A DNA stretch of 64,000 nt from G965202915 sp965202915 (GTDB taxonomy: Bacteria; Pseudomonadota; Gammaproteobacteria; Eutrophobiales; Eutrophobiaceae). The notes under the pieces were generated by a model, which ran no database searches, was not told where the DNA came from, and was given only the letters and a program-made list of their open reading frames with translations. The position numbers were made by a program, and so were the translations under genes. This document shows, in pieces, positions 1 through 8,937 of the stretch. The stretch spans positions 372,001 to 436,000 of the forward strand of contig OZ241847.1 in the NCBI GenBank assembly GCA_965202915.1, given 5' to 3'. Position 1 is the first letter of the stretch. Every line of letters begins with the position of its first letter.

Positions 1-198
1 ATTAAATATACTGTTTATATAGCATTTTCCATGCCAGATCTGCTTGATTGCGGGATAATTCCATATAAAACAATGAGTTATATTTATTTTAATATTCATC
101 CAAGATGTTATAGAATGGTTGAATTGGCTGAATATGGCTCACAATACGCACTATAATCTGGTTTATATAAACCACGTCACTCTATTTTATCGGACACC

Positions 199-1671
199 AT
201 GGCATTCAAACGGCCCCAATCGCTTAAAAGGCTTATTTTTATTCATGAAGCGGCATTTTTATTTTTGGTCGCGGTGACCGGCCTGTTGGGCGGTCTGTCT
301 GCTTATTTTTGGAAACAGAGCTCTTCAGAATCGGTTCGCATCAATGCACTTTTCTATATCACGGAGCAGATACGCAGTGAGCTTTATGCGCAAATCCAGG
401 AGGTAATACGTGCCCGGGTGCTTGAAGATCCGAGAGCCCTGGACGTTTATGCCGATTATTCAAGGCGTATCGATGATCATTATAATGCCCTGCGCCGGAG
501 AACCGCGTCAAGGCGGGAAGATTTGGCGATTCAGTCGCTACAGCGTTCATATCGGGAAATCCAGCAGGATATGAATAAAATCTTCAGCGATCCTTATATT
601 ACCGACCAGCTGGCAAGAATAAGGATCATCGACCCGGCGTTTGCCCAGAGTATGATAGGGGGCTTTGAAAATCACTATCGTGGTTTTAAGGATTTGCTTG
701 CTGAGGAGCATAAGGAATTAGACCGGACCTTGATTAATTGGACCAGATTTGCCCCGGTTGTCATTCCTATCCCGTTAATTCTGGCAATTTTGCTGGTTTT
801 ATATACTCGATTGATTGTCAACCGCGGCATTATCAGTCCCATGTCGGCAATCATTGCCGGTGCGCGGGTAATAAGTCGGGGCAGGCTTAATCATAAGATC
901 CCGGAAACCGGGGTGGAAGAGGTTGCAAGCGTGGGTAAAACATTAAATACAATGGCGGCCAAATTGATGCGCAGTCGTGACGCCCTGGTGGAGAGTGAAA
1001 AACAGGCGGTGTTGGGCGGATTGGTCCCGGTTGTCGCCCATAATATACGTAATCCCCTGGCCAGTATTCGGGCAACGGCGCAATTAATAGATAATGCCGA
1101 TGAACGCCGGGAATTGATGGAGAATAAACAAGTCATTATTGACACCATTGATCGTCTCGGGCGCTGGGTCAACGCCTTGGTTTCATATCTTCACCCGTTG
1201 AGCCCAAATCTGAAAATGATTAAAATCAGCGAGTTATTAATTGCCTCGATTGGCCTGTTGGAAAGCAAATTGGCGGATAAAAATATAACGGTGAAAAAAA
1301 CCGGCTGGGATAATGATCATGAGCTTCAGGTTGATCCTGATCTGATGGAACAGGCTTTATATGGTTTGATTAATAATGCGGTTGACGCCTCACCCGAATC
1401 CGGTCAACTTGAAATAAGGCTTGCGAGACGTGAAGAATATATAGAAATACATATCCTTGATGAAGGACCGGGTTTTCGCTTCCAACCGAAGCCGGGGAAT
1501 CTTGAACCCGGCCCATCGACAAAAAGTTTCGGTACCGGCCTGGGGATCCCGATTGCGTTCAAAATATGTCAGTCACACGGTTGGAATATTCAGTTCAATT
1601 CACCTGAGAATGACAGAACCCAGGTCATTATTGCCGCACCCATCGTGAAAATTAAATCAGGGCCACAATGA
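199..1671 (+). CDS. Membrane sensor histidine kinase with HAMP domain
   Basis: This is the sensor half of a two-component pair. It should autophosphorylate on a histidine and pass the phosphate to the regulator encoded by the next gene. Two membrane segments are visible, at about residues 17-37 and 184-206, flanking a roughly 145-residue external helical region. A HAMP linker follows (about 207-260). The phospho-acceptor is H281 in the motif AHNIRNPLASIRA. The ATPase domain shows an N box (LINNAVDASP, near 395), a G1 box (DEGPGF) and a G2-like GTGLGIPIAF. The length of 490 residues is normal. The stop overlaps the next start (ATGA), so the two genes are co-translated. The input signal cannot be read from the sequence. 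Confidence 0.9.
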   Translation: MAFKRPQSLKRLIFIHEAAFLFLVAVTGLLGGLSAYFWKQSSSESVRINALFYITEQIRSELYAQIQEVIRARVLEDPRALDVYADYSRRIDDHYNALRRRTASRREDLAIQSLQRSYREIQQDMNKIFSDPYITDQLARIRIIDPAFAQSMIGGFENHYRGFKDLLAEEHKELDRTLINWTRFAPVVIPIPLILAILLVLYTRLIVNRGIISPMSAIIAGARVISRGRLNHKIPETGVEEVASVGKTLNTMAAKLMRSRDALVESEKQAVLGGLVPVVAHNIRNPLASIRATAQLIDNADERRELMENKQVIIDTIDRLGRWVNALVSYLHPLSPNLKMIKISELLIASIGLLESKLADKNITVKKTGWDNDHELQVDPDLMEQALYGLINNAVDASPESGQLEIRLARREEYIEIHILDEGPGFRFQPKPGNLEPGPSTKSFGTGLGIPIAFKICQSHGWNIQFNSPENDRTQVIIAAPIVKIKSGPQ

Positions 1672-3074
1672 TGGATTCCATCGTCTCTTCAGCGGAAATA
1701 CCCGTCATTGAAAAAAATATCCTTATCATCGAGGATGAAACGATGTTTGCCAAGGCGGTAAAAAAACACCTGCAAAGAGCCGGTTTTATTATTGAATTGG
1801 CGCCCGACTTAAAATCAGCGCAGGAGCGATTCAGTAAAAATCCGCCGCATCTGATATTGCTCGATATGCGCCTGCCTGACGGTTCCGGACTCGATTTTCT
1901 TGTCGATCTTCGCAACCACCATAAATCCCGGGTGCCGATTCTGGTCATGTCGGCTTATGGCGAGTTGGAGGACGCGGTGTCGGCAATGAAATTAGGGGCA
2001 TCGGACTATTTGAAGAAGCCGGTGGATCTCGATGAACTGTTATTAAACGTTCGCAAAGTGTTGGATCAGGATGAGGTGTCCAGGAAGCTGGAATATTCGG
2101 TCAAGCGAGAACAACATGCGGTCAAGGAAGTGGATTTCCTGGGTGAATGCGCGCAGATCGAGGCGGTAAAGGATCAAGTGCTTAGAATATCAACATTGTC
2201 CAAATCCACCAAAACCGTTCCCCCGACGGTGCTGTTACTTGGGGAAACGGGTACCGGCAAGGACGTTGTAGCCCGATTATTGCATGCCAATAGTGGTCGT
2301 TCCGCAAAACCTTTTGTACAGGTTGACTGCGCGTCCTTGCCCAAAGACCTCATTGAATCGGAATTATTCGGCCATGAGAAAGGCGCATTTACCAATGCCC
2401 ACGTGGCGCGTACCGGCTTGATTGAGGCGGCCGAGGACGGCGTATTATTTTTGGATGAAATAGGTGAGCTGCCGTTGGATTTACAATCCAAACTGCTTGC
2501 CGTGCTCGAACGCAGAACCCTGCGCAGGGTGGGCACGACCCAGGAGAGACCGGTAGCCGCCTGGATAATTGCGGCGACTAATCGTGATCTGAAAAATCTT
2601 GCTGAAAATGGAGGGTTCAGATCGGATTTGTATTACCGATTAAACGTATTGGCGATACAGATGCCGGCCCTGAGGGACAGGGGCGACGATATATTACTAT
2701 TGGCCGGGCATTTTGCGGCACAGACGGCGAAGTCCTATAGTCTGGCGGATGTCAACTTTACCAGGGATGCGGTACAATGTTTAAGTGGGTATGCCTGGCA
2801 GGGTAATATCAGGGAATTGAAACATATGATAGAAAGAGCCGTATTATTAACCGGCGGCGGTGAGATTGATGCGGAGATTTTAGGTCTGGGTGACGCGCCG
2901 GTCAAAGAAATAGCGGTTACGGAAGGGCAGGATGACGTGACGTTGACGGAGGCGGAAATGAATATGATCACCCAGGCGCTGGCAAGGACCAATCGGAATG
3001 TATCAAAGGCCGCTCGTGAATTGGGCATCACGCGGATGGCCCTGCGTTATCGCATGAAGAAATATGATTTGTAA
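1668..3074 (+). CDS. Sigma-54-dependent response regulator, NtrC family
   Basis: A receiver domain (residues about 16-130, phospho-acceptor D66 in LLDMRLPDGSG) is followed by an AAA+ sigma-54 activation domain and a C-terminal Fis-type helix-turn-helix (NVSKAARELGITRMALRYRM). The Walker A motif is GETGTGKD and Walker B is FLDEIGE. The sigma-54 contact loop reads GAFTNA (residues 239-244) instead of the canonical GAFTGA. It should activate sigma-54 promoters when phosphorylated by the upstream kinase, with which it overlaps by four bases. The targets are not evident. The neighbouring sulfotransferase-like gene starts 20 bases downstream and may be co-transcribed. Confidence 0.93.
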   Translation: MMDSIVSSAEIPVIEKNILIIEDETMFAKAVKKHLQRAGFIIELAPDLKSAQERFSKNPPHLILLDMRLPDGSGLDFLVDLRNHHKSRVPILVMSAYGELEDAVSAMKLGASDYLKKPVDLDELLLNVRKVLDQDEVSRKLEYSVKREQHAVKEVDFLGECAQIEAVKDQVLRISTLSKSTKTVPPTVLLLGETGTGKDVVARLLHANSGRSAKPFVQVDCASLPKDLIESELFGHEKGAFTNAHVARTGLIEAAEDGVLFLDEIGELPLDLQSKLLAVLERRTLRRVGTTQERPVAAWIIAATNRDLKNLAENGGFRSDLYYRLNVLAIQMPALRDRGDDILLLAGHFAAQTAKSYSLADVNFTRDAVQCLSGYAWQGNIRELKHMIERAVLLTGGGEIDAEILGLGDAPVKEIAVTEGQDDVTLTEAEMNMITQALARTNRNVSKAARELGITRMALRYRMKKYDL

Positions 3075-3093
3075 ATAACAGTAGGGGGGAAGA

Positions 3094-4014
3094 ATGACAC
3101 ATAAGATCAAACAATATATCAAACGATCTTTCCATCGCAAGGTGGTTAGGGATGTCCCAGCTATTTGGAGGATATTTAATGCACCTGGACCCACTCCGAT
3201 CTTGATTTATCAGATGGGGAAGGTTGGTTCTACCTCGTTGTATGCGATGTGTGCGAGAGCGCGGTCTGATGTGCCACTTTTCACCGTTAACAGAATCAGA
3301 CCTGGTAACAATATGGAACTTCATAACACTAAAGATTGTTTGTTCCAATCTTTTTGTGTGTGGCATATCAAAAAAACATTTCTACCTTTGTGGCAGTATT
3401 ACTTGAGAAATCAAATTAGAAAGAAATTGGCCCATAGTGAGGTGAAATTTATCAGTATTGTTAGAGACCCTGTAGTTCGTAACGTATCCGGCTTTTGCCA
3501 ATATGTAGAGTTATATCTCGATCACTTGATATTTCGTTACCAACAGAAGCAAATCGACATAGAAAGTGTAAAGTCGATTTTTTTCAGGCAATACAAGCAT
3601 GATATGCCTTTAAGGTGGTTCGATTATGAATTTAGGTATGTAACCGGCATAGACGTATTTGTAGAAAAATTTCCCCAAACGAAGGGTTTTGTAAGGTACC
3701 ATAATGATAATGTCTCTGCCCTTGTTATCAAACTCGAGTACCTTAATTCGCCTGAGACAGTAGCGGCTATATGCGACTTTATCGGCGCAGAGGAAAAGGA
3801 ATGTGAAATGCCTCGAATTCACGTTACTGCCCAAAAAGATAACCAGGCTGATTTTTATATGGATTTGCGAAATGAAATTACTCAAGACATTGATTATATG
3901 GATTGGATGTATAACTCAAAATTTGCAAAACATTTTTATTCCCAAGAGGAACTGAGTCAATTTAGACTGAGGAATACGCGCGCTACTGCCCGGTCGGATT
4001 ATTCTGATCAATAG
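3094..4014 (+). CDS. Sulfotransferase-like protein (putative capsular polysaccharide synthesis family)
   Basis: The N-terminal motif IYQMGKVGSTSLYAM (about residues 32-48) has the form of the 5'-phosphosulfate (PAPS) binding loop of sulfotransferases. SIVRDPVVRNVSGF (about 123-136) fits the 3'-phosphate binding segment. The later WFDYEF...TGIDVF pattern resembles the 'NKWYS' putative capsular polysaccharide synthesis family. A role in modifying a surface glycan is inferred from this likeness only. The gene is visibly more AT-rich than the flanking two-component genes and has no obvious functional link to them, which suggests acquisition. Its start is preceded by the purine-rich stretch GGGGGGAAG. 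Confidence 0.6.
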   Translation: MTHKIKQYIKRSFHRKVVRDVPAIWRIFNAPGPTPILIYQMGKVGSTSLYAMCARARSDVPLFTVNRIRPGNNMELHNTKDCLFQSFCVWHIKKTFLPLWQYYLRNQIRKKLAHSEVKFISIVRDPVVRNVSGFCQYVELYLDHLIFRYQQKQIDIESVKSIFFRQYKHDMPLRWFDYEFRYVTGIDVFVEKFPQTKGFVRYHNDNVSALVIKLEYLNSPETVAAICDFIGAEEKECEMPRIHVTAQKDNQADFYMDLRNEITQDIDYMDWMYNSKFAKHFYSQEELSQFRLRNTRATARSDYSDQ

Positions 4015-4323
4015 ATACAAAATAACCTAAGTGAGCTTTTATTTTTTGCGAGACTGGCTGATCCTGTTGTGCCAATTCGGTTGGAAAGCATCAGCCATGC
4101 AGGGAGACGATGGTTCATGATCATCAACTGCATCAGTAGGCCATTGTCATTACTTAAACAAGCGCTTGGACGACCGATTAAGGACCTGCAATATCATGGT
4201 GGGCGTTATTTACTCTGATCCGAGAACCGTATGCCTGATCATTGCTGAAATTACCGGCATATTACTCCCTTACCGGCGATCTCAACGAAGCCAGTCACTT
4301 CTTTCAAAAGATAAGTCAGATAA
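4015..4323. other. Intergenic region with no recognisable gene
   Basis: About 310 bases separate the sulfotransferase-like gene from cpdA. No convincing ORF, RNA gene or clear terminator was seen. It presumably holds the 3' end of the upstream transcript and the cpdA promoter, but I could not pick out a promoter with confidence. Confidence 0.5.
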
Positions 4324-5085
4324 ATGGATCGTATTCGCCAACCGTTAAAACTTATCCAATTGACTGATACCCATATCTTTCCGAAAACAGGACAATTGTT
4401 TAATGGGGTGGATACCGCCGGAACGTTGAAGCGCACCATTGAAGCGCTACGGGCCGAAAGCGTGCCTGCTGACGCGGTTGTCGTCACCGGCGACGTTGTG
4501 CATGAACCGGATGAAGCGTCTTACCTGCGGTTTCGGTCCTTATTAAATGGGATCACTGTTCCGGTCTATTGCCTGCCTGGTAATCATGATGATCCTGATT
4601 TGATGGCGGCGCTGCTGAATGAGCGGCATATATCGACACAAAAAAGCATAGAGACGGTATTCTGGCAGATTATTCTGCTAAATACCTGCGAGCGGGATTC
4701 TGACGCGGGCAGTTTGTCGGATCAGGAACTGGACTGGTTACAGGCGGAACTGGAAAGAAGCGGCAACAAATTCATACTGATTTGTCTGCACCATCATCCG
4801 GTAAGGATCGAAAGTCCCTGGATGGACGCGATGATGCTCAAAAATGGGGATAAGCTCTTCACCCATATACGGGGTTATCCCGTTAAAGGGATAGTCTGGG
4901 GCCATATTCATCAGGAATATCACGCCAGCCATGAAGGGGTGAAGCTGATGGGGAGTGCCTCAACCTGTATTCAATTTGTTCCCCGGGCCACTGCATTCGG
5001 GCAAAATGCCCTGCCACCGGCCTATCGTGAAATAAATTTATTGGCCGACGGTACGATAGATACCTATACGCATTATCTCCGATAA
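4324..5085 (+). CDS. cpdA: 3',5'-cyclic-AMP phosphodiesterase CpdA
   Basis: This is a calcineurin-like metallophosphoesterase of the class that hydrolyses cAMP to AMP and so tunes CRP-type signalling. The metal ligands are visible in family order: LTDTHIF (near residue 12), VVTGDVVHEPD (near 55), GNHDD (near 84), CLHHHP (near 158) and GHIHQEYH (near 197). The length of 253 residues is close to the usual ~275. The start chosen gives the standard short lead-in before the first ligand. It faces tsaB convergently. Substrate assignment rests on motif spacing; a related phosphodiesterase role cannot be excluded. Confidence 0.85.
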   Translation: MDRIRQPLKLIQLTDTHIFPKTGQLFNGVDTAGTLKRTIEALRAESVPADAVVVTGDVVHEPDEASYLRFRSLLNGITVPVYCLPGNHDDPDLMAALLNERHISTQKSIETVFWQIILLNTCERDSDAGSLSDQELDWLQAELERSGNKFILICLHHHPVRIESPWMDAMMLKNGDKLFTHIRGYPVKGIVWGHIHQEYHASHEGVKLMGSASTCIQFVPRATAFGQNALPPAYREINLLADGTIDTYTHYLR

Positions 5086-5124
5086 CAAAAGAGACTGTCA
5101 TGCCCGGATCGGTGAATAATTGAT

Positions 5125-5787
5125 TTATAAGGCATTATTTCTTATATATACCGGCCTTGCTTTGTCAGCGGCAAGGTATTCGGCGTTGGCATAAGCGGGG
5201 ATGGCCAGTGCAATAATTGCGGTGGCGCGGGGGAAATTCAATGGTTCATGGCCGGATAATTTTTCACCAAATAACCGGCTTAGGGTTACATGGTGGGTAT
5301 TCCACCCGGAACCCGCGCCCAGCCAGTCATCGTTATCAGGGACGGTGATTCTGTCAGGCGCGCAAACCATTTCATTTCCCACGATTTGCATCAAGCCATT
5401 GGTATTTCTTTGAAACGCGCCCCAGTACACCTGGTTCATCCTGGCATCCATTGCGACCGCCACCCGTGCCCGTTGGTCTGCATGCTGCTGGGCAACCGCC
5501 GCCAACGTGGAGATCGGGATCACTGGAATGCCGAGGGCAAAGGCAATGCCCTGGGTGACGCCGGCAGCGATGCGTATCCCGGTAAATGAACCCGGACCCC
5601 GGCCAAATGCGACGGCATCCAGTGAGCGTTTATTTATCCCGGCGTCCCGCAATAAATCATCGATCATTTGCAGGATGAGATCGGCGTGTTGACGCGGCGC
5701 CAGTTGATATTTTTCCCGTGTATCACCATCGATGCAAAGGGCCGCCGAGCATGCCTCAGTCGCAGTTTCAATTGCCAGAAGATTCAA
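5125..5787 (-). CDS. tsaB: tRNA threonylcarbamoyladenosine biosynthesis protein TsaB
   Basis: TsaB is the scaffold partner of TsaD in making the t6A modification at position 37 of ANN-decoding tRNAs. The N-terminal half has the ASKHA-fold signature: LAIETATEACSAAL at the start, then RQHADLIL and the conserved AFGRGPGSFTGIRIAAGV (about residues 61-78). At 220 residues the length is typical of the gammaproteobacterial protein. It is transcribed convergently with cpdA and divergently from lolC. It lies apart from its partners tsaD, tsaE and tsaC, none of which are in this window. Confidence 0.93.
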   Translation of the reverse strand: MNLLAIETATEACSAALCIDGDTREKYQLAPRQHADLILQMIDDLLRDAGINKRSLDAVAFGRGPGSFTGIRIAAGVTQGIAFALGIPVIPISTLAAVAQQHADQRARVAVAMDARMNQVYWGAFQRNTNGLMQIVGNEMVCAPDRITVPDNDDWLGAGSGWNTHHVTLSRLFGEKLSGHEPLNFPRATAIIALAIPAYANAEYLAADKARPVYIRNNAL

Positions 5788-5876
5788 ATTTATTTCTCAC
5801 CAATATCGGTTGATCAATCCGGTTTCCCCCGGAACGCTATTTTAACACCGGGGCTTGACGTTTATAATAGCCTGCT

Positions 5877-7121
5877 ATGTTAAGTTCTTTTGAAATGTTT
5901 ATCGGTCTGCGTTACGTCAGGGCAAGACGCCGCAATCACTTTATTTCCTTTATTTCATTTATCTCAATGCTTGGCGTCGGGCTTGGCGTTATGGCCCTGA
6001 TAGTCGTGCTGTCAGTGATGAACGGCTTTGAAAAAGAATTAACGGAAAGGATACTGGGCATGGCTTCTCATGCAACGATACAAAATTTAAATGATGAATT
6101 TCAAAATTGGCTGCCCATTATGGAAGAGGTTAAACGCCATCCTGAAATCATCGGGGTTGCGCCTTTCCATCGAATCGAAGGCATGCTGATTAACGGTAAA
6201 AACGTTCATGGCAGCGTGATCCGGGGTGTATTGCCCGAATTTGAGGCGGACGTTTCCGAAGTGGTCGAAAAAATTATCGTCGGCGATTTTAATGGCTTAA
6301 ATGCCGGTCAATTTAATATCGTACTGGGCGCCGAACTTGCGCGCGCCCTGGGGGCCGGGATAGGCAATAAAGTGACCCTGGTCGCGCCGCAGGCAAATAT
6401 TACCCCTGTCGGCATTTTGCCGCGGTTGAAACAATTTAAGGTCACCGCGATTTTTGAGATCGGCATGCATGATTTTGACAGTGCGCTGGCTTTAATCCAT
6501 TTGGATGACGCAAAAAAATTATTTCGTCTGAATGATCCGAGCGCATTAAGGCTAAAGACCGTCGACATGCTGCGGGCGCCGAAGATCAGCCGAGAAATCG
6601 CCGGCCGGTTGCCGGGCAATTACTGGGTGGTGGATTGGACCCAGCGACACGTTAATTTCTTCAAGGCCTTGAAAACTGAAAAGACAGTGATGTTTGTTAT
6701 TCTAATTTTAATTGTCGCGGTGGCCACGTTTAATATCATTTCCACCCTGGTAATGATGGTCGCGGATAAACGCTCGGATATTGCCGTATTAAGGACTCTC
6801 GGCGCGAGCCCAAACAGCATATTAAAAATATTTATTATCCAGGGCATGGTGACCGGCTTGGTGGGCATTGTCATCGGTGTCATCGCCGGCGTGTTGGTTG
6901 CCTTGAACGTGGAAACTCTGGTGCCGGCAATTGAGCAGTTTTTTGATACCAAATTTCTGGCGCCCGACGTGTATTACATTAGTGAATTGCCTTCCGATCT
7001 GCATTGGAGCGACGTGATCACCATTGCTTCGATCTCATTCATACTGTGTATTTTTGCCACGATTTACCCTGCATTACGCGCATCCGGCATACAACCCGCA
7101 GAGGCATTAAGATATGAATGA
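5877..7121 (+). CDS. lolC: LolCDE lipoprotein exporter permease (LolC/LolE family)
   Basis: This is the inner-membrane permease of the ABC exporter that releases mature lipoproteins from the inner membrane to the chaperone LolA. A transmembrane helix near residues 20-45 (FISFISMLGVGLGVMALIVV) is followed by a large periplasmic domain. Three further helices lie at about 265-290, 315-340 and 378-398, the standard MacB/LolC topology. The length is 414 residues. Its stop overlaps lolD by eight bases. Only one permease gene is present, so a LolC/E hybrid (LolF-like) working as a homodimer is possible unless lolE is elsewhere. Confidence 0.92.
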   Translation: MLSSFEMFIGLRYVRARRRNHFISFISFISMLGVGLGVMALIVVLSVMNGFEKELTERILGMASHATIQNLNDEFQNWLPIMEEVKRHPEIIGVAPFHRIEGMLINGKNVHGSVIRGVLPEFEADVSEVVEKIIVGDFNGLNAGQFNIVLGAELARALGAGIGNKVTLVAPQANITPVGILPRLKQFKVTAIFEIGMHDFDSALALIHLDDAKKLFRLNDPSALRLKTVDMLRAPKISREIAGRLPGNYWVVDWTQRHVNFFKALKTEKTVMFVILILIVAVATFNIISTLVMMVADKRSDIAVLRTLGASPNSILKIFIIQGMVTGLVGIVIGVIAGVLVALNVETLVPAIEQFFDTKFLAPDVYYISELPSDLHWSDVITIASISFILCIFATIYPALRASGIQPAEALRYE

Positions 7122-7797
7122 AGGGGTTTTCCTGAACGCCAGAGGTTTGTATAAGTCCTTTAATCAAGGTGGCCTGGCCGTGGAGGTGTTACGTGAACTG
7201 GATTTTGCGATAGATAAAAATGAAACCGTTGCAATAATGGGGGCCTCCGGTTGTGGCAAGAGCACCCTGATGCATTTGTTGGGGGGATTGGATTTGGCGG
7301 ACAAGGGCGAAATTTTGATAAACAGTCAATCCATTGCCGACATGTCCGAATTGGAACGCGGTGAGATGCGTAATCAACACCTGGGATTTATTTATCAATT
7401 TCATCATTTACTGCCTGAATTTACCGCCCAGGAAAACGTGGCCATGCCCCTGCTTATTAATCGCCAACCCCCTGCAACCGCAATGGATAAAGCCGCGGAG
7501 TTATTAAAAAAAGTGGGCCTGGGAAAACGGTTATTGCATAAGCCCGGTGAATTATCCGGGGGTGAAAGGCAGAGGGCGGCAATAGCGCGGGCATTGGTTA
7601 CCGAACCTGCATGCATACTTGCTGATGAACCGACGGGCAACCTGGATGAAAAAACCGCGTCACAGGTGCTCGATCTGATTCTGGAGCTTAATCAGATTGT
7701 GAATACCAGCTTGATAATGGTAACCCATAACGTGAATTTATCACGGCGGGTAGCGCATACCTATGAGTTGAGAGAGGGGACCTTGCATCCATTATAG
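7114..7797 (+). CDS. lolD: Lipoprotein-releasing system ATP-binding protein LolD
   Basis: This is the ABC ATPase that powers the LolC/E permease. It has a Walker A (GASGCGKST, near residue 43), a Q loop (IYQFHHLLPEFTA), the ABC signature LSGGERQRAAIARAL (near 145), Walker B (ILADEPTGNLDE) and the switch histidine (MVTHN). At 227 residues it is full length. It starts inside lolC, so translation is coupled. Its end overlaps the convergent epimerase gene by six bases. The periplasmic partner lolA lies 30 kb away in this window. Confidence 0.95.
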   Translation: MNEGVFLNARGLYKSFNQGGLAVEVLRELDFAIDKNETVAIMGASGCGKSTLMHLLGGLDLADKGEILINSQSIADMSELERGEMRNQHLGFIYQFHHLLPEFTAQENVAMPLLINRQPPATAMDKAAELLKKVGLGKRLLHKPGELSGGERQRAAIARALVTEPACILADEPTGNLDEKTASQVLDLILELNQIVNTSLIMVTHNVNLSRRVAHTYELREGTLHPL

Positions 7798-8859
7798 GGA
7801 CTGGCGGTTGTCTTTTAGTTCACCGTAGGCCGCAACCATATCAGAGATGGTATTTTCCAGGGATATCGAAACCTGCCAGCCGGGATAATCCGTCTTAATT
7901 TTAGTGAGGTCGCTGTAGTAGCAAATATGATCTCCCAAACGGGGTGCGTCAATGTATTTATACTTTTGAGCCTTACCGGTTTGAGCTTCCACCAGTTTGA
8001 ATGCCTCCAGGATCGAACAGCTGTTGGCTTTCCCGCCGCCCATATTATATATCTCCGCCATCTTTGGATTATCTACGAATTGATCCATAAAGCGAACAAC
8101 GTCCAGTGAGTGGATGTTGTCACGCACTTGTTTTCCTTTATAACCAAAGACGGTGTAGTCTGTCTCAGCCAGGTTGCACTTTATCAGGTATGACAGGAAA
8201 CCGTGCAATTCCGTACCGGAGTGAGTTGGCCCGGTAAGACAACCGCCTCTTAAGCAGCAAGTGGGCATACCGAAATACCTGCCATATTCTTGCACCATGA
8301 TATCGGCGGCCACCTTAGACGCGCCAAAAAGCGAGTGCAAAGTCTGATCTATGCCGAACGATTCATCTATTCCATTGTCATACCGCGGATCAGAAAATTC
8401 CCATCTGTTCTCCAACTCCTTTAATCCTATCTTATTTGGAGCATCACCATACACTTTGTTTGTGGATAGATGAATGAATGGACTGTCCATACAGTGCCGA
8501 CGCACGGCTTCCAGCATATTTAACGTGCCGACCGCATTAGTATCGAAATCTTCAAACGGGATCTGAGCCGCTTTGTCGTGAGAAGGCTGCGCTGCGGCAT
8601 GGACCACCGCGGTTGGTTTAATCTTCTTTATTAAGTTGTCGATACCTTCGCGGTTTCTTATATCCAGTTCATGCGGTTCAAAGCCTTTGAATTTCTCTAC
8701 CAGCCTTTTTTGCACCCATCTGGTACTGCCTTGTGCTCCAAAGAAAGACTCCCGCATATTGTTATCAATGCCATGTACATGCCAGCCCTTATTGGCAAAA
8801 TAGGCAATGGTTTCTGAACCAATTAGTCCGGAAGATCCGGTAACTATCAATTTTTTCAT
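7792..8859 (-). CDS. NAD-dependent sugar epimerase/dehydratase (CDP-paratose epimerase-like)
   Basis: This is an extended short-chain dehydrogenase acting on a nucleotide sugar. The Rossmann nucleotide-binding loop is TGSSGLIG (residues 7-14). HLSTNKVYGD is the conserved active-site strand of CDP-tyvelose/paratose epimerase relatives. The position that usually holds the catalytic Tyr of YxxxK reads FGASK here, and RGGCLTGPTHSGTELHGF follows. As far as I recall this Phe occurs in part of the subfamily, but I cannot verify that. The length is 355 residues. It lies beside three copies of an unknown, possibly glycosyltransferase-like gene, suggesting surface-sugar synthesis. The exact substrate is not known. 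Confidence 0.8.
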   Translation of the reverse strand: MKKLIVTGSSGLIGSETIAYFANKGWHVHGIDNNMRESFFGAQGSTRWVQKRLVEKFKGFEPHELDIRNREGIDNLIKKIKPTAVVHAAAQPSHDKAAQIPFEDFDTNAVGTLNMLEAVRRHCMDSPFIHLSTNKVYGDAPNKIGLKELENRWEFSDPRYDNGIDESFGIDQTLHSLFGASKVAADIMVQEYGRYFGMPTCCLRGGCLTGPTHSGTELHGFLSYLIKCNLAETDYTVFGYKGKQVRDNIHSLDVVRFMDQFVDNPKMAEIYNMGGGKANSCSILEAFKLVEAQTGKAQKYKYIDAPRLGDHICYYSDLTKIKTDYPGWQVSISLENTISDMVAAYGELKDNRQSL

Positions 8860-8937
8860 GATCGGGCAGCCGGGTTCCCAAAAGTGGATGTATGGGTTGC
8901 TGATTCAATAATTTGTTTTGTCATGAACCCAAATATG

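Noticed and set aside
5850..5876. Promoter TTGACG with TATAAT before lolC
   Set aside because: The two hexamers are only a few bases apart and cannot work as a -35/-10 pair.
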